40,811 nucleotides of DNA, from the NCBI GenBank assembly GCA_947591605.1, contig CANQDF010000019.1, positions 1 through 40,811 of the forward strand. Reading direction: 5' to 3'. Of the stretch, positions 18,301-26,273 are shown piece after piece; positions within the stretch are counted from its first letter, which is position 1, and every line of letters starts with the position of its first letter. The notes beneath the pieces were generated by a model. The model had not been told where the DNA came from, made no database searches, and saw only the letters and a list, made by a program, of their open reading frames with translations. Made by a program: the position numbers and the translations under genes. This DNA comes from an uncultured Clostridia bacterium (GTDB taxonomy: Bacteria > Bacillota > Clostridia > Lachnospirales > CAG-274).

Positions 18301-19326
18301 CATATCAAACTTTATCACCTTTGCACCGTACTGATCGTAATATGTTGTATTGCTTCCTTCGTAACATACAGTTTCGCCTTTTTCGTTAATACTGTATATA
18401 TCGTTATGATTTATTGAATTGCTCCTTGGGTCTGCAGTTAAATAGAAATAGTCAAATCCTACGACCTCACCGTTTCTTTTATAAACAGCCGTAAGCATTC
18501 TTCTCTCTTCCTCATCGGAATAACGTCCGCCAAGGCCTGCATCTATTTGGGTCATATCTGGAGATGCAAGCTCATCTGTAACATCCACCGAAGGATCACC
18601 CATAGCCGCCGCAATAGCTGCCTCAGCCGTAGCAAACCTACCATCATAAACACGCATTTCCGCGTCGGGATAATTTTCGCTTTTAAGTGTCATATAAGTA
18701 AAATAATAACTGTCCTCATCATATCCCGGAGGTATGGAAAACCTGAGATTAGACTGGATGTCCGTAATGCCGTCCTTATTGGTGAATTTTCTTTTGCTAT
18801 ATGAAGGAGTAAAATCAACGTGGCTGCGTACTGTCCTTGTAGTACTGTCACCCATGCTGACTTCTTCCTGCAGATAAAGGTCCAGATTAAATACATCCTT
18901 AAGCTCCGGACCCTTTATATCAAGTGTATACCTGACATTATCGGGATCGAGCTGATTTCCCGATCCTACAATAAGCTCCATTGTAGCATATGAATCATAA
19001 AACACAGGCATAAGGTCTACAGTGCTGTTAAGATCCGTAATCTGCCATTTATCGGTTTCTATACTTCCACTGTCACCCGTAAATCTGCTCCATACTACCT
19101 TAGCATCCTTTTCTACCTTTGGATGCTCATTGTTTTTATCAACCATTTTTGAAAGTATGTCGGAAACTTTCATTACCCTTAGTTCTCCGGGAAGCAACTC
19201 CGAAAGATCCAGACTCACAGATACTTCCTTAATAGGAAGCAATGTAGCATTTACCGTACTTACCTGTGCAAAAAGTACAACCAATGCCAACATACCCGAA
19301 ACGATTCGTTTTAAAGAATTTCTCAT
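15388..19326 (-). CDS. Large secreted S-layer-anchored protein (Flg_new repeats plus three SLH domains)
   Basis: A 1312-residue surface protein. Residues 1-27 are a signal peptide (VNA cleavage). A long beta-rich ectodomain follows with no clear family, including one putative Ig-type (He_PIG-like) segment with the motif LPEGLELLPSGEIYGVP. After a low-complexity Ser/Thr/Lys linker come two Listeria-Bacteroides repeats (Flg_new, PF09479), each ending in TLYAKW. The last 180 residues hold three SLH domains that bind wall-linked polysaccharide. It starts 51 bp after the propeller-kinase gene, inside the secretion island, and ends at a terminator. This suggests a wall-bound partner of the kinases or the machine; the partner role is inference. 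Confidence 0.88.
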   Translation of the reverse strand: MRNSLKRIVSGMLALVVLFAQVSTVNATLLPIKEVSVSLDLSELLPGELRVMKVSDILSKMVDKNNEHPKVEKDAKVVWSRFTGDSGSIETDKWQITDLNSTVDLMPVFYDSYATMELIVGSGNQLDPDNVRYTLDIKGPELKDVFNLDLYLQEEVSMGDSTTRTVRSHVDFTPSYSKRKFTNKDGITDIQSNLRFSIPPGYDEDSYYFTYMTLKSENYPDAEMRVYDGRFATAEAAIAAAMGDPSVDVTDELASPDMTQIDAGLGGRYSDEEERRMLTAVYKRNGEVVGFDYFYLTADPRSNSINHNDIYSINEKGETVCYEGSNTTYYDQYGAKVIKFDMAPETPADNDYYFSLNFYDGNKNELNNSLVVKAVEGSYASIQAAAKEPDIKDKLFVDSSAEGFKASDVYKANFSGEGKNFTVFSGKAGTEVWKIKVLAEDITEDDEEVLSYEEPPVVDSDDKYFSVREIKDDGRNTDTYIIPYDQDTYYSLGYQTLLVNDTQQSLKSVSPEVRLGYHAKVYKDGKAEDTGDDEESENVIAVLSPADFTKNQKDTSINPNGSVRYTVSAENHIDHKNYWITVAKKEKGGKLFVNGPDTREIFINDYYGNVHDIFVANIGSEKLTGIKVSLDSNNIELDDYWTIGGQGNDTLAPFDSTVNTTGNYKGELPNVGKIRLIAKGEGDISGTLTVTADGQEPRVIKITGKAGNPKIDTDSLHDGVLYVPYSTIITTNNMHDWNRVTFSLEDGILPEGLELLPSGEIYGVPLETGKFDIRVKADFSSHEFEPSYADLTLNILDNTDENVNAQVDDGFAILVRIPDIEVEEGESAGSQVFEYEYDYKGHEDEFQGLWLDGVKLVKGIDYTVSAGSTNNNISDRIFNNISDGTHTLAAANRSTVDNRMQKSAQNFTKKTKPKSEVKTAPTQTALAKSEYTTPAQQSSNKNTASTGSPNNTSSASKSSVGRTSKGSRKAVSTPVKEPVYYTVTYVVNGGTKAEPVQIEEGKILHYLITPEKEGYRLEGWYKDEDLTEKFDNKVPINASVTLYAKWERVNCRVWFDTNGGSYTDSREVLGDTEIGTLPTPKKLGYSFVGWFTDPEFTNQFNVDSKVFKNMTLYAKWNEIEVPPVAPENAADFVDISKDMWYYKDVDWAYGSKLIDPYNNALFAPDEPITMGAFVTALAKLSGEDTSKFDTVQYKGIQDGQWYSSYAKWAQERVMKPQAEFDPNAVVTREEASIMIVKYLNYINAGYGAAEGYVNFTDSVNIAPEAMDAIQVLYKNGILSGKGGNNIDPKGIMSKAEFAAVIHRVNYFNTTVN

Positions 19327-19376
19327 TTTATCAACCCTTTCTTTTTTATATTTTATACTCTTCGGAGTATGTATAA

Positions 19377-22300
19377 CTATGATGTTTTCCTCCTTTCCGC
19401 CATAGCAATAAGTTCATCTATGGAATAAATGCGACATGTTCGCAGTTTTCCCATACCATAGTCAAAAACCAAGCTGTTATTATATACATCGGTTAGCTTG
19501 GGAAGATATGCTATAGGTTTATACGTGCTATTATCAAGCAGTATACCGTATATTCCTTCAGTTGTTGATACATAACTGCTTATCACATAACTCCCCGCAG
19601 GGGTTATATATGTAAGATAAGCATCCTTTTCGAGTTCCGATATTTTCTTTCCATTTTTTAAGCTATAAGCAACAGGAGCTTCGCCAAGAGGAGATATTAT
19701 TACTGCATTGTCGGTAAAAAACGCTTCAGAATTATTTGAATCAGGAACTTCAAAAAGCTTATTTCCTTCACCGTCATATATGCTGCATACAGATTTGTCC
19801 GAGAGAGCAAAAAAATATCCCTTTTCGTTTTTTGCCGATCCTATCAGCTCTCTGTTTTCCGCAAATGTGCTGTCTACAACCATTCCGCAGTATGCTGCAA
19901 AATCGCCTTTAACATTCTGTGAAAAAACTTCTTCTGCTGTATCGGAAATCAGTTTAAGCGTTCCGTCACCACATAAAATACTGACACCATAAGGTGCATA
20001 TTTTACAGATTTAAGGTCAGTCTTCTCAAAAATCATCTCTCCAGTTTCACCGGAATACATTCTTAATGCGTCATTGTATATCACCTCAAGGTTACCGCTT
20101 TCTTTACTGTATTGCTGATCATATACATTATCGGCATCCGGTATTTCCGTTTCGTTTATAAGAGTGCCGTCCTTTGAATATATCCTAAATGATTTGTAAT
20201 TAAAAAGCATTATTTTTGAACCATCGGTACTTATTCTTGCCTCTGAATGCAAGTAATCCTTATCATAGTTTGCAATATCCTTATCTTCATTATTTATTCT
20301 TTTAAATATTCTCACCTGCGGGTCATTTCTTCCAGCTGCTATTGCATGATCACCTGCCGTAAAAATAAAATCTATCGTTTCGTCTCCACCCGGTATATTT
20401 GATATTTGTTTAGCAGCATCATTATAAAATAAAAATTCATTTTTTTTGGTTACGGTAGCAAACGTATCTCCCGAAACATTAAAATCCACCATATCCGAAT
20501 CCGTAAAAGCTGCTTCGTGTTGTTCACCCGTTTGTGGATCTATTTTAACGGCGGTATTTAAGTTTGACAGATATATACCGCTTTCACTCGCTTTTACCCT
20601 TATTCTGCCACTTAAAGAAAACCCTACGGTTTGTTCAAGATTTTTTATATCCAATATGTCAAACTCACCCTCTGCATCTTTCCCCTCACCTATACAAGAA
20701 AATGCGAAATAGTCACCGCTAAATCCACCCTCAAATGCAACGCAGTCGGTAGTATCAAAAATCAGTATGTTTTCATCGGCATTTTCTGTGTCAAAAAGTG
20801 TCAGTCCACCGTCATCAAAGCTTACAGCCAGATATTTCCCGTCTCTGCTAAGCTTGAAAATATTATCCATTGGGTCGGCAAATATGTCCCTGTCATCCAC
20901 CTTTTGCTTTTTTCCTTCAAAGTTTACGATTGAATTTTCGTTTCCGCTCTTTGCATCATAAAGATACGCATTTGTTTCGTCTCTTAAAAGCCCGGCAATA
21001 CTTGTTCCGTCGGCCGATACAGCTATGTGAGTAGCAGGATGACCCGTCCACAGCGTAACTTCGTTTTGAATATCATATACCGAAAGTCCGTCCTTACCCG
21101 CATATGCCAATTTTTCGTTATCTATAAAAACGACATCGGAAAGCGCAGATTCGATAATCGGCAACTTTGCTTTTACCTCTCCTGTTTCTGTATCAAATAT
21201 AGCTGCTTCAAAAGCATAAAGTGACACACCGGTTTTTCCGTCGGGAGATATGACTGTTTTAAAAACTTCCGAAGGCATTTCCAGAACCATATGTGATTTG
21301 TAACCATCCGAAAGATCGTACACCCCAAGTGCATTGGAAAGTGCGTATTGTGCCTCAGGTATGTAAGACGGTATAAAAAGTCCGCTTTTAGGCAAAGCTT
21401 CAAGCGCATATTCTACAGCACCGTCCGTATTTCCTCCCCTGAGTGCATTGGCAGAATACTCCGCATAAGTTGCTGCCCTTTGGAATGCCTCCATTCTTTT
21501 CAGACCCGTAAATGTCGAAAATATCCCCACAGCCAGTATACACGCAGAGAAAACCATTGAAGTAACAAAACCTCTTTTAATTTGCTTTGTTCTAATATCG
21601 CTCTCTCTTAAATGCGTAAATGCCCAAAGCATTTCTTCCGCACTTGCATATCTCAAATTTGGATTAGGATTCATTGCCTTGGCTATTATGGCCGATATTT
21701 GCGGCGAAACATCGGCTGAAGAAAGAGGCATTACATCTACAGCATTTTTTGCAGGTCTTCTACCCGAAAAAAGATGATATAATGTTGCTCCAAGACTGTA
21801 TATATCTGAGCGCACATCCGGAACAATGACCTTTTTGCCTGTTGTGGATTGCGATCGGTTCATAACCATAGTTACGGTAAACTTTTCTTCATTGGGTAAA
21901 GCTAAAGTTTCCGCACTGTCATTCTGTGCCTCCATCATTTCCATATCCTTTGTTTCCGCACCGGAGTCTACTTGCTTGTCCAAATTATCGGCAATCGAAT
22001 ATACATTTTTTTTCGAAACGGCAGAAGATTTATTTTTTTTAATTCTTCCGGTAATCGGTCCTTCCGTATCGAATCTTCTTGACATACCTGTTACGGAAGT
22101 ATCGCTTGAAAAGTCAAGACCATAATGTTCCGGAGATGCATACCCCGCACTTAAACCGACTACATTTTCTTCCCCAAGAGCAAGTGCTATATTAAAATCT
22201 ATTAGACAAATATCGCCATTTTCACGCAACATAATGTTGGCAGGTTTTATATCACTGTGTACAATACCTCTCGGAGGATTACCATGTTCGGGTTTGTGGA

Positions 22301-22658
22301 GATATTTAAGCGCCTCCAGAAGCTGGCATGCCCATTTTATTATCTGAGCCTGAGAAAATCTAACTCCGCGTTTCAAGGGTTTATCCAAACTTTCACCGTC
22401 AATATAATCTATAACGGTGTAAACCACATCATCTTCCATGAAATAATCATAAACGGTAGGTATGTAAGTATGGCTCAGATTCTTAAGTGCATCAACCTCA
22501 CGCCTTAATATTTCTGGGCGCGTGGTTATCTTCCTTTTATCCGCTTTGAGTACGACATTCTTGTTTAACCTCATATGCTTTGCAAGATATACTATGCCAC
22601 CGCCGCCCGAACCTATTTTTTCCTCAATCTCATATACTCCGGCTATTATTTCTCCCAT
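19377..22658 (-). CDS. Membrane protein kinase with DFN motif, activation-loop insert and external beta-propeller
   Basis: A 1093-residue protein. The kinase core has a glycine loop GSGGGG (16-21), K38, HSD in place of HRD (134-136), DFN in place of DFG (154-156) and SPE (175-177). A roughly 100-residue insert (about 180-281) separates SPE from the DIYSLG helix and carries Thr-rich stretches such as AETLALP and FTVTMVM. One membrane helix lies at about 364-384. The external part starts with a helical TPR-like stretch and continues to about 1080 as WD40/YVTN-like beta-propeller repeats. Loss of Arg in HRD means activation-loop phosphorylation is probably not needed. Activity is uncertain because of DFN, though metal-binding D154 is kept. 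It begins five bases after a small membrane peptide gene. Confidence 0.88.
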   Translation of the reverse strand: MGEIIAGVYEIEEKIGSGGGGIVYLAKHMRLNKNVVLKADKRKITTRPEILRREVDALKNLSHTYIPTVYDYFMEDDVVYTVIDYIDGESLDKPLKRGVRFSQAQIIKWACQLLEALKYLHKPEHGNPPRGIVHSDIKPANIMLRENGDICLIDFNIALALGEENVVGLSAGYASPEHYGLDFSSDTSVTGMSRRFDTEGPITGRIKKNKSSAVSKKNVYSIADNLDKQVDSGAETKDMEMMEAQNDSAETLALPNEEKFTVTMVMNRSQSTTGKKVIVPDVRSDIYSLGATLYHLFSGRRPAKNAVDVMPLSSADVSPQISAIIAKAMNPNPNLRYASAEEMLWAFTHLRESDIRTKQIKRGFVTSMVFSACILAVGIFSTFTGLKRMEAFQRAATYAEYSANALRGGNTDGAVEYALEALPKSGLFIPSYIPEAQYALSNALGVYDLSDGYKSHMVLEMPSEVFKTVISPDGKTGVSLYAFEAAIFDTETGEVKAKLPIIESALSDVVFIDNEKLAYAGKDGLSVYDIQNEVTLWTGHPATHIAVSADGTSIAGLLRDETNAYLYDAKSGNENSIVNFEGKKQKVDDRDIFADPMDNIFKLSRDGKYLAVSFDDGGLTLFDTENADENILIFDTTDCVAFEGGFSGDYFAFSCIGEGKDAEGEFDILDIKNLEQTVGFSLSGRIRVKASESGIYLSNLNTAVKIDPQTGEQHEAAFTDSDMVDFNVSGDTFATVTKKNEFLFYNDAAKQISNIPGGDETIDFIFTAGDHAIAAGRNDPQVRIFKRINNEDKDIANYDKDYLHSEARISTDGSKIMLFNYKSFRIYSKDGTLINETEIPDADNVYDQQYSKESGNLEVIYNDALRMYSGETGEMIFEKTDLKSVKYAPYGVSILCGDGTLKLISDTAEEVFSQNVKGDFAAYCGMVVDSTFAENRELIGSAKNEKGYFFALSDKSVCSIYDGEGNKLFEVPDSNNSEAFFTDNAVIISPLGEAPVAYSLKNGKKISELEKDAYLTYITPAGSYVISSYVSTTEGIYGILLDNSTYKPIAYLPKLTDVYNNSLVFDYGMGKLRTCRIYSIDELIAMAERRKTS

Positions 22659-22663
22659 TTAAT

Positions 22664-22831
22664 TCACCACTTTTCGACTATATTATTAATGCTACTGTTT
22701 TCCCCGTATTCTTTATCGAAGCTTAAAGTAAGTTTTGCCTTTTTATAAAAAAATATCATGACGGAAATGATCATATATAACGCACCAAAAGCTGCTGCTC
22801 CTATACCTCCGTAAAACAGTACTTCATTCAT
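22664..22831 (-). CDS. Small single-pass membrane protein
   Basis: A 55-residue protein with one helix (about 5-28, Gly/Ala-rich then Ile/Met/Phe-rich) followed by a short charged cytoplasmic tail ending in VEKW. I chose the ATG at 22829-22831 because CGGAGG lies nine bases upstream; a longer frame would include the ribosome site itself. It is packed between an SLH membrane protein gene and the propeller-kinase gene (5-bp gap). It could be a small subunit of the same membrane complex, but no family is recognised. Confidence 0.6.
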   Translation of the reverse strand: MNEVLFYGGIGAAAFGALYMIISVMIFFYKKAKLTLSFDKEYGENSSINNIVEKW

Positions 22832-22878
22832 TGCATAAAACCTCCGTTTTTTATTGAACAATATAACAACTTTATTTT

Positions 22879-24357
22879 TTACTGCATAAGCAAATACATC
22901 CTGTACAGAATTACTGCCGCTTCACCTCGCGTAAGAGGTCTGTCGGGTTCAAAATAATCTTCCCATATGCCTATGCTTTCTCTCTCCATAAGTGCAATGC
23001 CGGCAATGGCATATTCCCTTATATCTTCCTTATCCTCAAATTTATCGAGCAACGACATATTCTCTTCTGGCAAATATCCTTTGTTAATCATTTGCTGTCC
23101 TACAATAACCGCCATCTGCTGCCTTGTAATATTGTCGGAAGGATGGAAGGTATTATCCTCAAATCCTGCAAGTAATCCGTATTCTTTACCTGCCATAACA
23201 TATTCATAGTACCAATCGGAAGACGAAACATCGTCAAAGCCTTTACTGTCTGTATCGCCGCCCAAATCAAGATACAGCATTTTGCACAATACTGTCACTA
23301 TCTCGGCTCTTGTTATATTGTCGTCAGCACCAAATACACCTTCGGCTTTACCGCTTACTATATTTTTTGAAGCAAGAACAGACACAGCCTCATAAAGTCC
23401 TTTTTCGTTCTCATTTATATCGTTAAATTGCTGAATATTATTTTTTATGAAGTAATTACCTCCTGCACTCACCGGAAACTTGATCATATCCTCATATGCA
23501 ATATAATTACCGCCTATTACATAATCACTGCCATCTGTATGCTGTCTATATGCAGACACGTACATATTGTCAAATCCCTCTTCAAAAAGAGGGATACCCA
23601 TATAAACGCCGGATACTTTTATCCCGGTATCTCTATCCCCAAAATTAACAAAAAACGTATGTATCTCATCACTCTCGGATAATTTCCGGGGATCCGGTTT
23701 TACTTCAACAAACAAAACAACAGCACTTGAAAAAACACATAGCGCAACCGTTAACGTTCCTATAAGACATAGGTTCTTTTTATTAAAACCTGTATTAAAC
23801 TCTTTTTTTGCCAAAAAAAATATCAAAAAAAGCACAACAAGCAGAGCTGCCCCTCCAAAAATCCCCACAAGCAAAAGCTTCAAAACAGGCGAAGGCACTC
23901 TGTTATATTTTGAAATAATTTTATCATTATCTTTATAGACTATATTAATATCACTATTTTCGCCATTTGTTTCACCAAGATGCTCCGGTTGAATGTAAAA
24001 ACACATTCCACCGGTATCAACAATTATTTCATCAACAATACCCGAATAATCGGCAATACTGCTGTCTACTGTAAAGGATAGATCATCCTTACATTTTGTA
24101 ACATTCAACCTAATGCATATACGCGGCTCCTTATTAAAAACACTTGACCTATACTCATCTTTTTTTGCCAATGCATTCTTTACCGTATCATTAATAAGCT
24201 CCGCATCTATCAACATATCTTTACTGTATTTGGTTTGTAACGTACCTTCTTCCAATATCTCATTTTCAACCTTTATTACATCGTAAGGTATCGTTTCGGC
24301 ATATGCATTAAAAGTAAAAAAATTGATCATAGCCAACAGCAAAAAAACAAATTTCAT
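22879..24357 (-). CDS. Membrane-spanning SLH-domain protein
   Basis: A 492-residue protein with an N-terminal signal peptide (1-20) and an external domain of about 140 residues. Two hydrophobic helices follow (one starting near KLLLVGIFGG, the second near CLIGTLTVAL), then a second external segment. It ends in three SLH domains, with ITRAEIVTVLCKM, ITRQQMAVIVGQQM and LTRGEAAVILYRM marking each. The ATG at 24355-24357 lies five bases after AGGTGG; the GTG three codons earlier is poorly spaced. The topology ties the membrane directly to the wall polymer, unlike ordinary SLH proteins that lack membrane helices. It lies inside the secretion and phospho-signalling operon. Confidence 0.82.
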   Translation of the reverse strand: MKFVFLLLAMINFFTFNAYAETIPYDVIKVENEILEEGTLQTKYSKDMLIDAELINDTVKNALAKKDEYRSSVFNKEPRICIRLNVTKCKDDLSFTVDSSIADYSGIVDEIIVDTGGMCFYIQPEHLGETNGENSDINIVYKDNDKIISKYNRVPSPVLKLLLVGIFGGAALLVVLFLIFFLAKKEFNTGFNKKNLCLIGTLTVALCVFSSAVVLFVEVKPDPRKLSESDEIHTFFVNFGDRDTGIKVSGVYMGIPLFEEGFDNMYVSAYRQHTDGSDYVIGGNYIAYEDMIKFPVSAGGNYFIKNNIQQFNDINENEKGLYEAVSVLASKNIVSGKAEGVFGADDNITRAEIVTVLCKMLYLDLGGDTDSKGFDDVSSSDWYYEYVMAGKEYGLLAGFEDNTFHPSDNITRQQMAVIVGQQMINKGYLPEENMSLLDKFEDKEDIREYAIAGIALMERESIGIWEDYFEPDRPLTRGEAAVILYRMYLLMQ

Positions 24358-24497
24358 TTGATCCACCTACTTACATCTAAACATTAACAACAAAAATACC
24401 GCCCTCTGTATCCATCACACATATAAGCAGCATTTACATATGTAAACATAAAAGTTAACTTAGTTTTTTATATAAACCTATAAAACACAAATTTTTG

Positions 24498-25259
24498 CTA
24501 AATGATTTTTAAAATTACCATAGACAAATTGTCGTTAGCATCCTGCGACTTTACAATATCCCTTATCTTTTCTGCTGCCAATTGAGGCGCCGTATCAACA
24601 ATCATAGAAATATTTTTCTTATCGTCAAAATCAAAATAATTATAAAGTCCATCTGAACAAATAACCAGCACATCATTTTTTGACATGCCAATATCACCGA
24701 TGTTTACAGACAAATTATCTCCTTTGCCTATGTAAGAAATCAAAACACTTTTATTTCTGTCGTTGTTTTCGTCCGTATTGATTTTATTTATATATGCATA
24801 TAGGTTTTCGTCATGCGAAAGTTGATTTACTGCATTGTTTCTGATTAAATACAATCTTGTATCACCGGAATAAACATAGTAACACACATTATTTAATATA
24901 AGCGCAAATGTAAGTGTTGTACCTGATCTTACACTGTTTTCTTTGCAGTATTTTAAAATTTTTAAATTTAAATTTATAACTTCATCGGACAGTGATTTTT
25001 TTATTTTAACTCCATCCAGCTTATCAAATTGATTATTATTTTCCCACCAATCAATCAGCCCCTGTATAACCATATCACTGACTTCTTCTCCGTTCTGCAA
25101 TCCGCCCATGCCATCAGCCACGGCAATCATTGCATCACCGTTTTTTTTTATGCTTAAAACTCTGTCTTGATTGAGTTTTCTTTTATTTCCTGTATCGGTA
25201 ATTAAACCTATATCAAATTTTTTATGTTTAATCACAGGCAATTCCTCGTTTCTAACCAT
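24498..25259 (-). CDS. PP2C-family Ser/Thr phosphatase, second copy
   Basis: A 253-residue cytoplasmic phosphatase with the PP2C signatures NQDR (D32), VADGMGG (D49-G50), SGDTRLYLI (131-139), CSDGLYN and DANDNLSMVIL. It is only distantly similar to the PP2C at 14116-14901, so the pair is not a recent duplication. Its ATG overlaps the last eight bases of the FHA gene, indicating translational coupling. The FHA protein would read phospho-threonine marks that this enzyme erases. Likely substrates are the two membrane kinases and the FHA protein itself; this is inference. Confidence 0.92.
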   Translation of the reverse strand: MVRNEELPVIKHKKFDIGLITDTGNKRKLNQDRVLSIKKNGDAMIAVADGMGGLQNGEEVSDMVIQGLIDWWENNNQFDKLDGVKIKKSLSDEVINLNLKILKYCKENSVRSGTTLTFALILNNVCYYVYSGDTRLYLIRNNAVNQLSHDENLYAYINKINTDENNDRNKSVLISYIGKGDNLSVNIGDIGMSKNDVLVICSDGLYNYFDFDDKKNISMIVDTAPQLAAEKIRDIVKSQDANDNLSMVILKII

Positions 25260-25962
25260 TTAACTTGTTTTCTATGGTAACACTGACAACTGTATTCCCG
25301 AACTTAACATTACAGTTTTTGGTAATTTCAACCTTTTCTTCAATTTTTTTTGAATCAACATATGTTCCGTTTTTGCTTTTTTTATCCGTTAAGTATAACT
25401 TATTATCTATTATTGTAAATTCAGCGTGAAACCGACTCAAATACTCATTATTCCATAAAATGAGGTCATTGCTCACATCTCTCCCGACAGTTAATTTATC
25501 GGATGTCATTTTCAAAACCTTGTTTCCGTTTCCGTCATTGTAATTAAGTATTACTTCTATACCCAATGCAGTTAATGGAACTGTTTCTATCCGGTCATTG
25601 TTGTATATTTCCATATCCAGGTTTTTGGTTTCTTCACTGTCGGGATTGTATAAATTTATTGAACCCGAGCTACTGGTTGATTCACGCTTTTGATCCGGCG
25701 AATCTTTATTTGGAAAAAGACCTACACCCGTTGTCATTACATCCTCGTCATCGTATTCGCTGTAATTATTAAGTTTTTCAATACGATTACGATTTATATC
25801 AACAAAGTCTTTTATATGATCCCATTTAACTTCCTCTTTTTGAGGCTGTTTATCTTCATTATTGTCATTTTTTTTGATATTTTTTAATGTTATTATTATA
25901 AGTGTCAACACTAAAATTATAACAACAACAGCCACAGCAATAAGAACATAATAAATTATCAT
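25252..25962 (-). CDS. Membrane-anchored FHA-domain protein
   Basis: A 236-residue protein with an N-terminal membrane helix (4-26) and an acidic linker. A C-terminal FHA domain (about 145-235) keeps the phospho-threonine pocket residues: GR (160-161), S176-x-x-H179 and NG-T (198-200). The linker contains the Thr motifs DVMTTGVG (74-81) and ETVPLTA (126-132), which could be kinase targets bound by the same or another FHA domain. It is encoded between a DUF4176 gene and a PP2C gene. It would be the phospho-dependent adaptor between the kinases and the EssC machine, itself carrying FHA-like N-terminal domains. Confidence 0.9.
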   Translation of the reverse strand: MIIYYVLIAVAVVVIILVLTLIIITLKNIKKNDNNEDKQPQKEEVKWDHIKDFVDINRNRIEKLNNYSEYDDEDVMTTGVGLFPNKDSPDQKRESTSSSGSINLYNPDSEETKNLDMEIYNNDRIETVPLTALGIEVILNYNDGNGNKVLKMTSDKLTVGRDVSNDLILWNNEYLSRFHAEFTIIDNKLYLTDKKSKNGTYVDSKKIEEKVEITKNCNVKFGNTVVSVTIENKLNG

Positions 25963-25991
25963 AAAAACACTCCTTATCTAAAGGCCTTTAC

Positions 25992-26255
25992 TTATTGCTC
26001 TTCTGCAGAATTAAAATTAAGGAGCTGTTTTTCAAAATTAAGGTTACTATCGTTTGAATAACCCATAAAAACCACCTCATCAATATCATCCTCATCAAAT
26101 AAAAAACAATATTCTGGGCCTATACTCCCCTCAGGATAAAAACAAGCCAAATAATCCCATACCTTATTTGTTGTTGAACTTAACTGCTTTCTGCCAAAAA
26201 CCATAAGCGTTTTTGTACCGCCTTTTAATATTACAACTGATCCTATCGGTAACAT
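25992..26255 (-). CDS. DUF4176 protein, T7SS-associated
   Basis: An 87-residue cytoplasmic protein of the DUF4176 family (PF13780), with the opening LPIGSVVILKGGTK and the pattern of a short SH3-like beta protein, including DYLACFYPEG and FLFDEDDIDEVVFMGY. Members are regularly found in type VII secretion loci of Firmicutes beside LXG substrates, where a substrate-chaperone role is suspected. It directly follows the LXG-like gene at 26274-28028 with an 18-bp gap, so it is probably dedicated to that substrate. Confidence 0.8.
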   Translation of the reverse strand: MLPIGSVVILKGGTKTLMVFGRKQLSSTTNKVWDYLACFYPEGSIGPEYCFLFDEDDIDEVVFMGYSNDSNLNFEKQLLNFNSAEEQ

Positions 26256-26273
26256 ATATTATTATTCCTCCAA

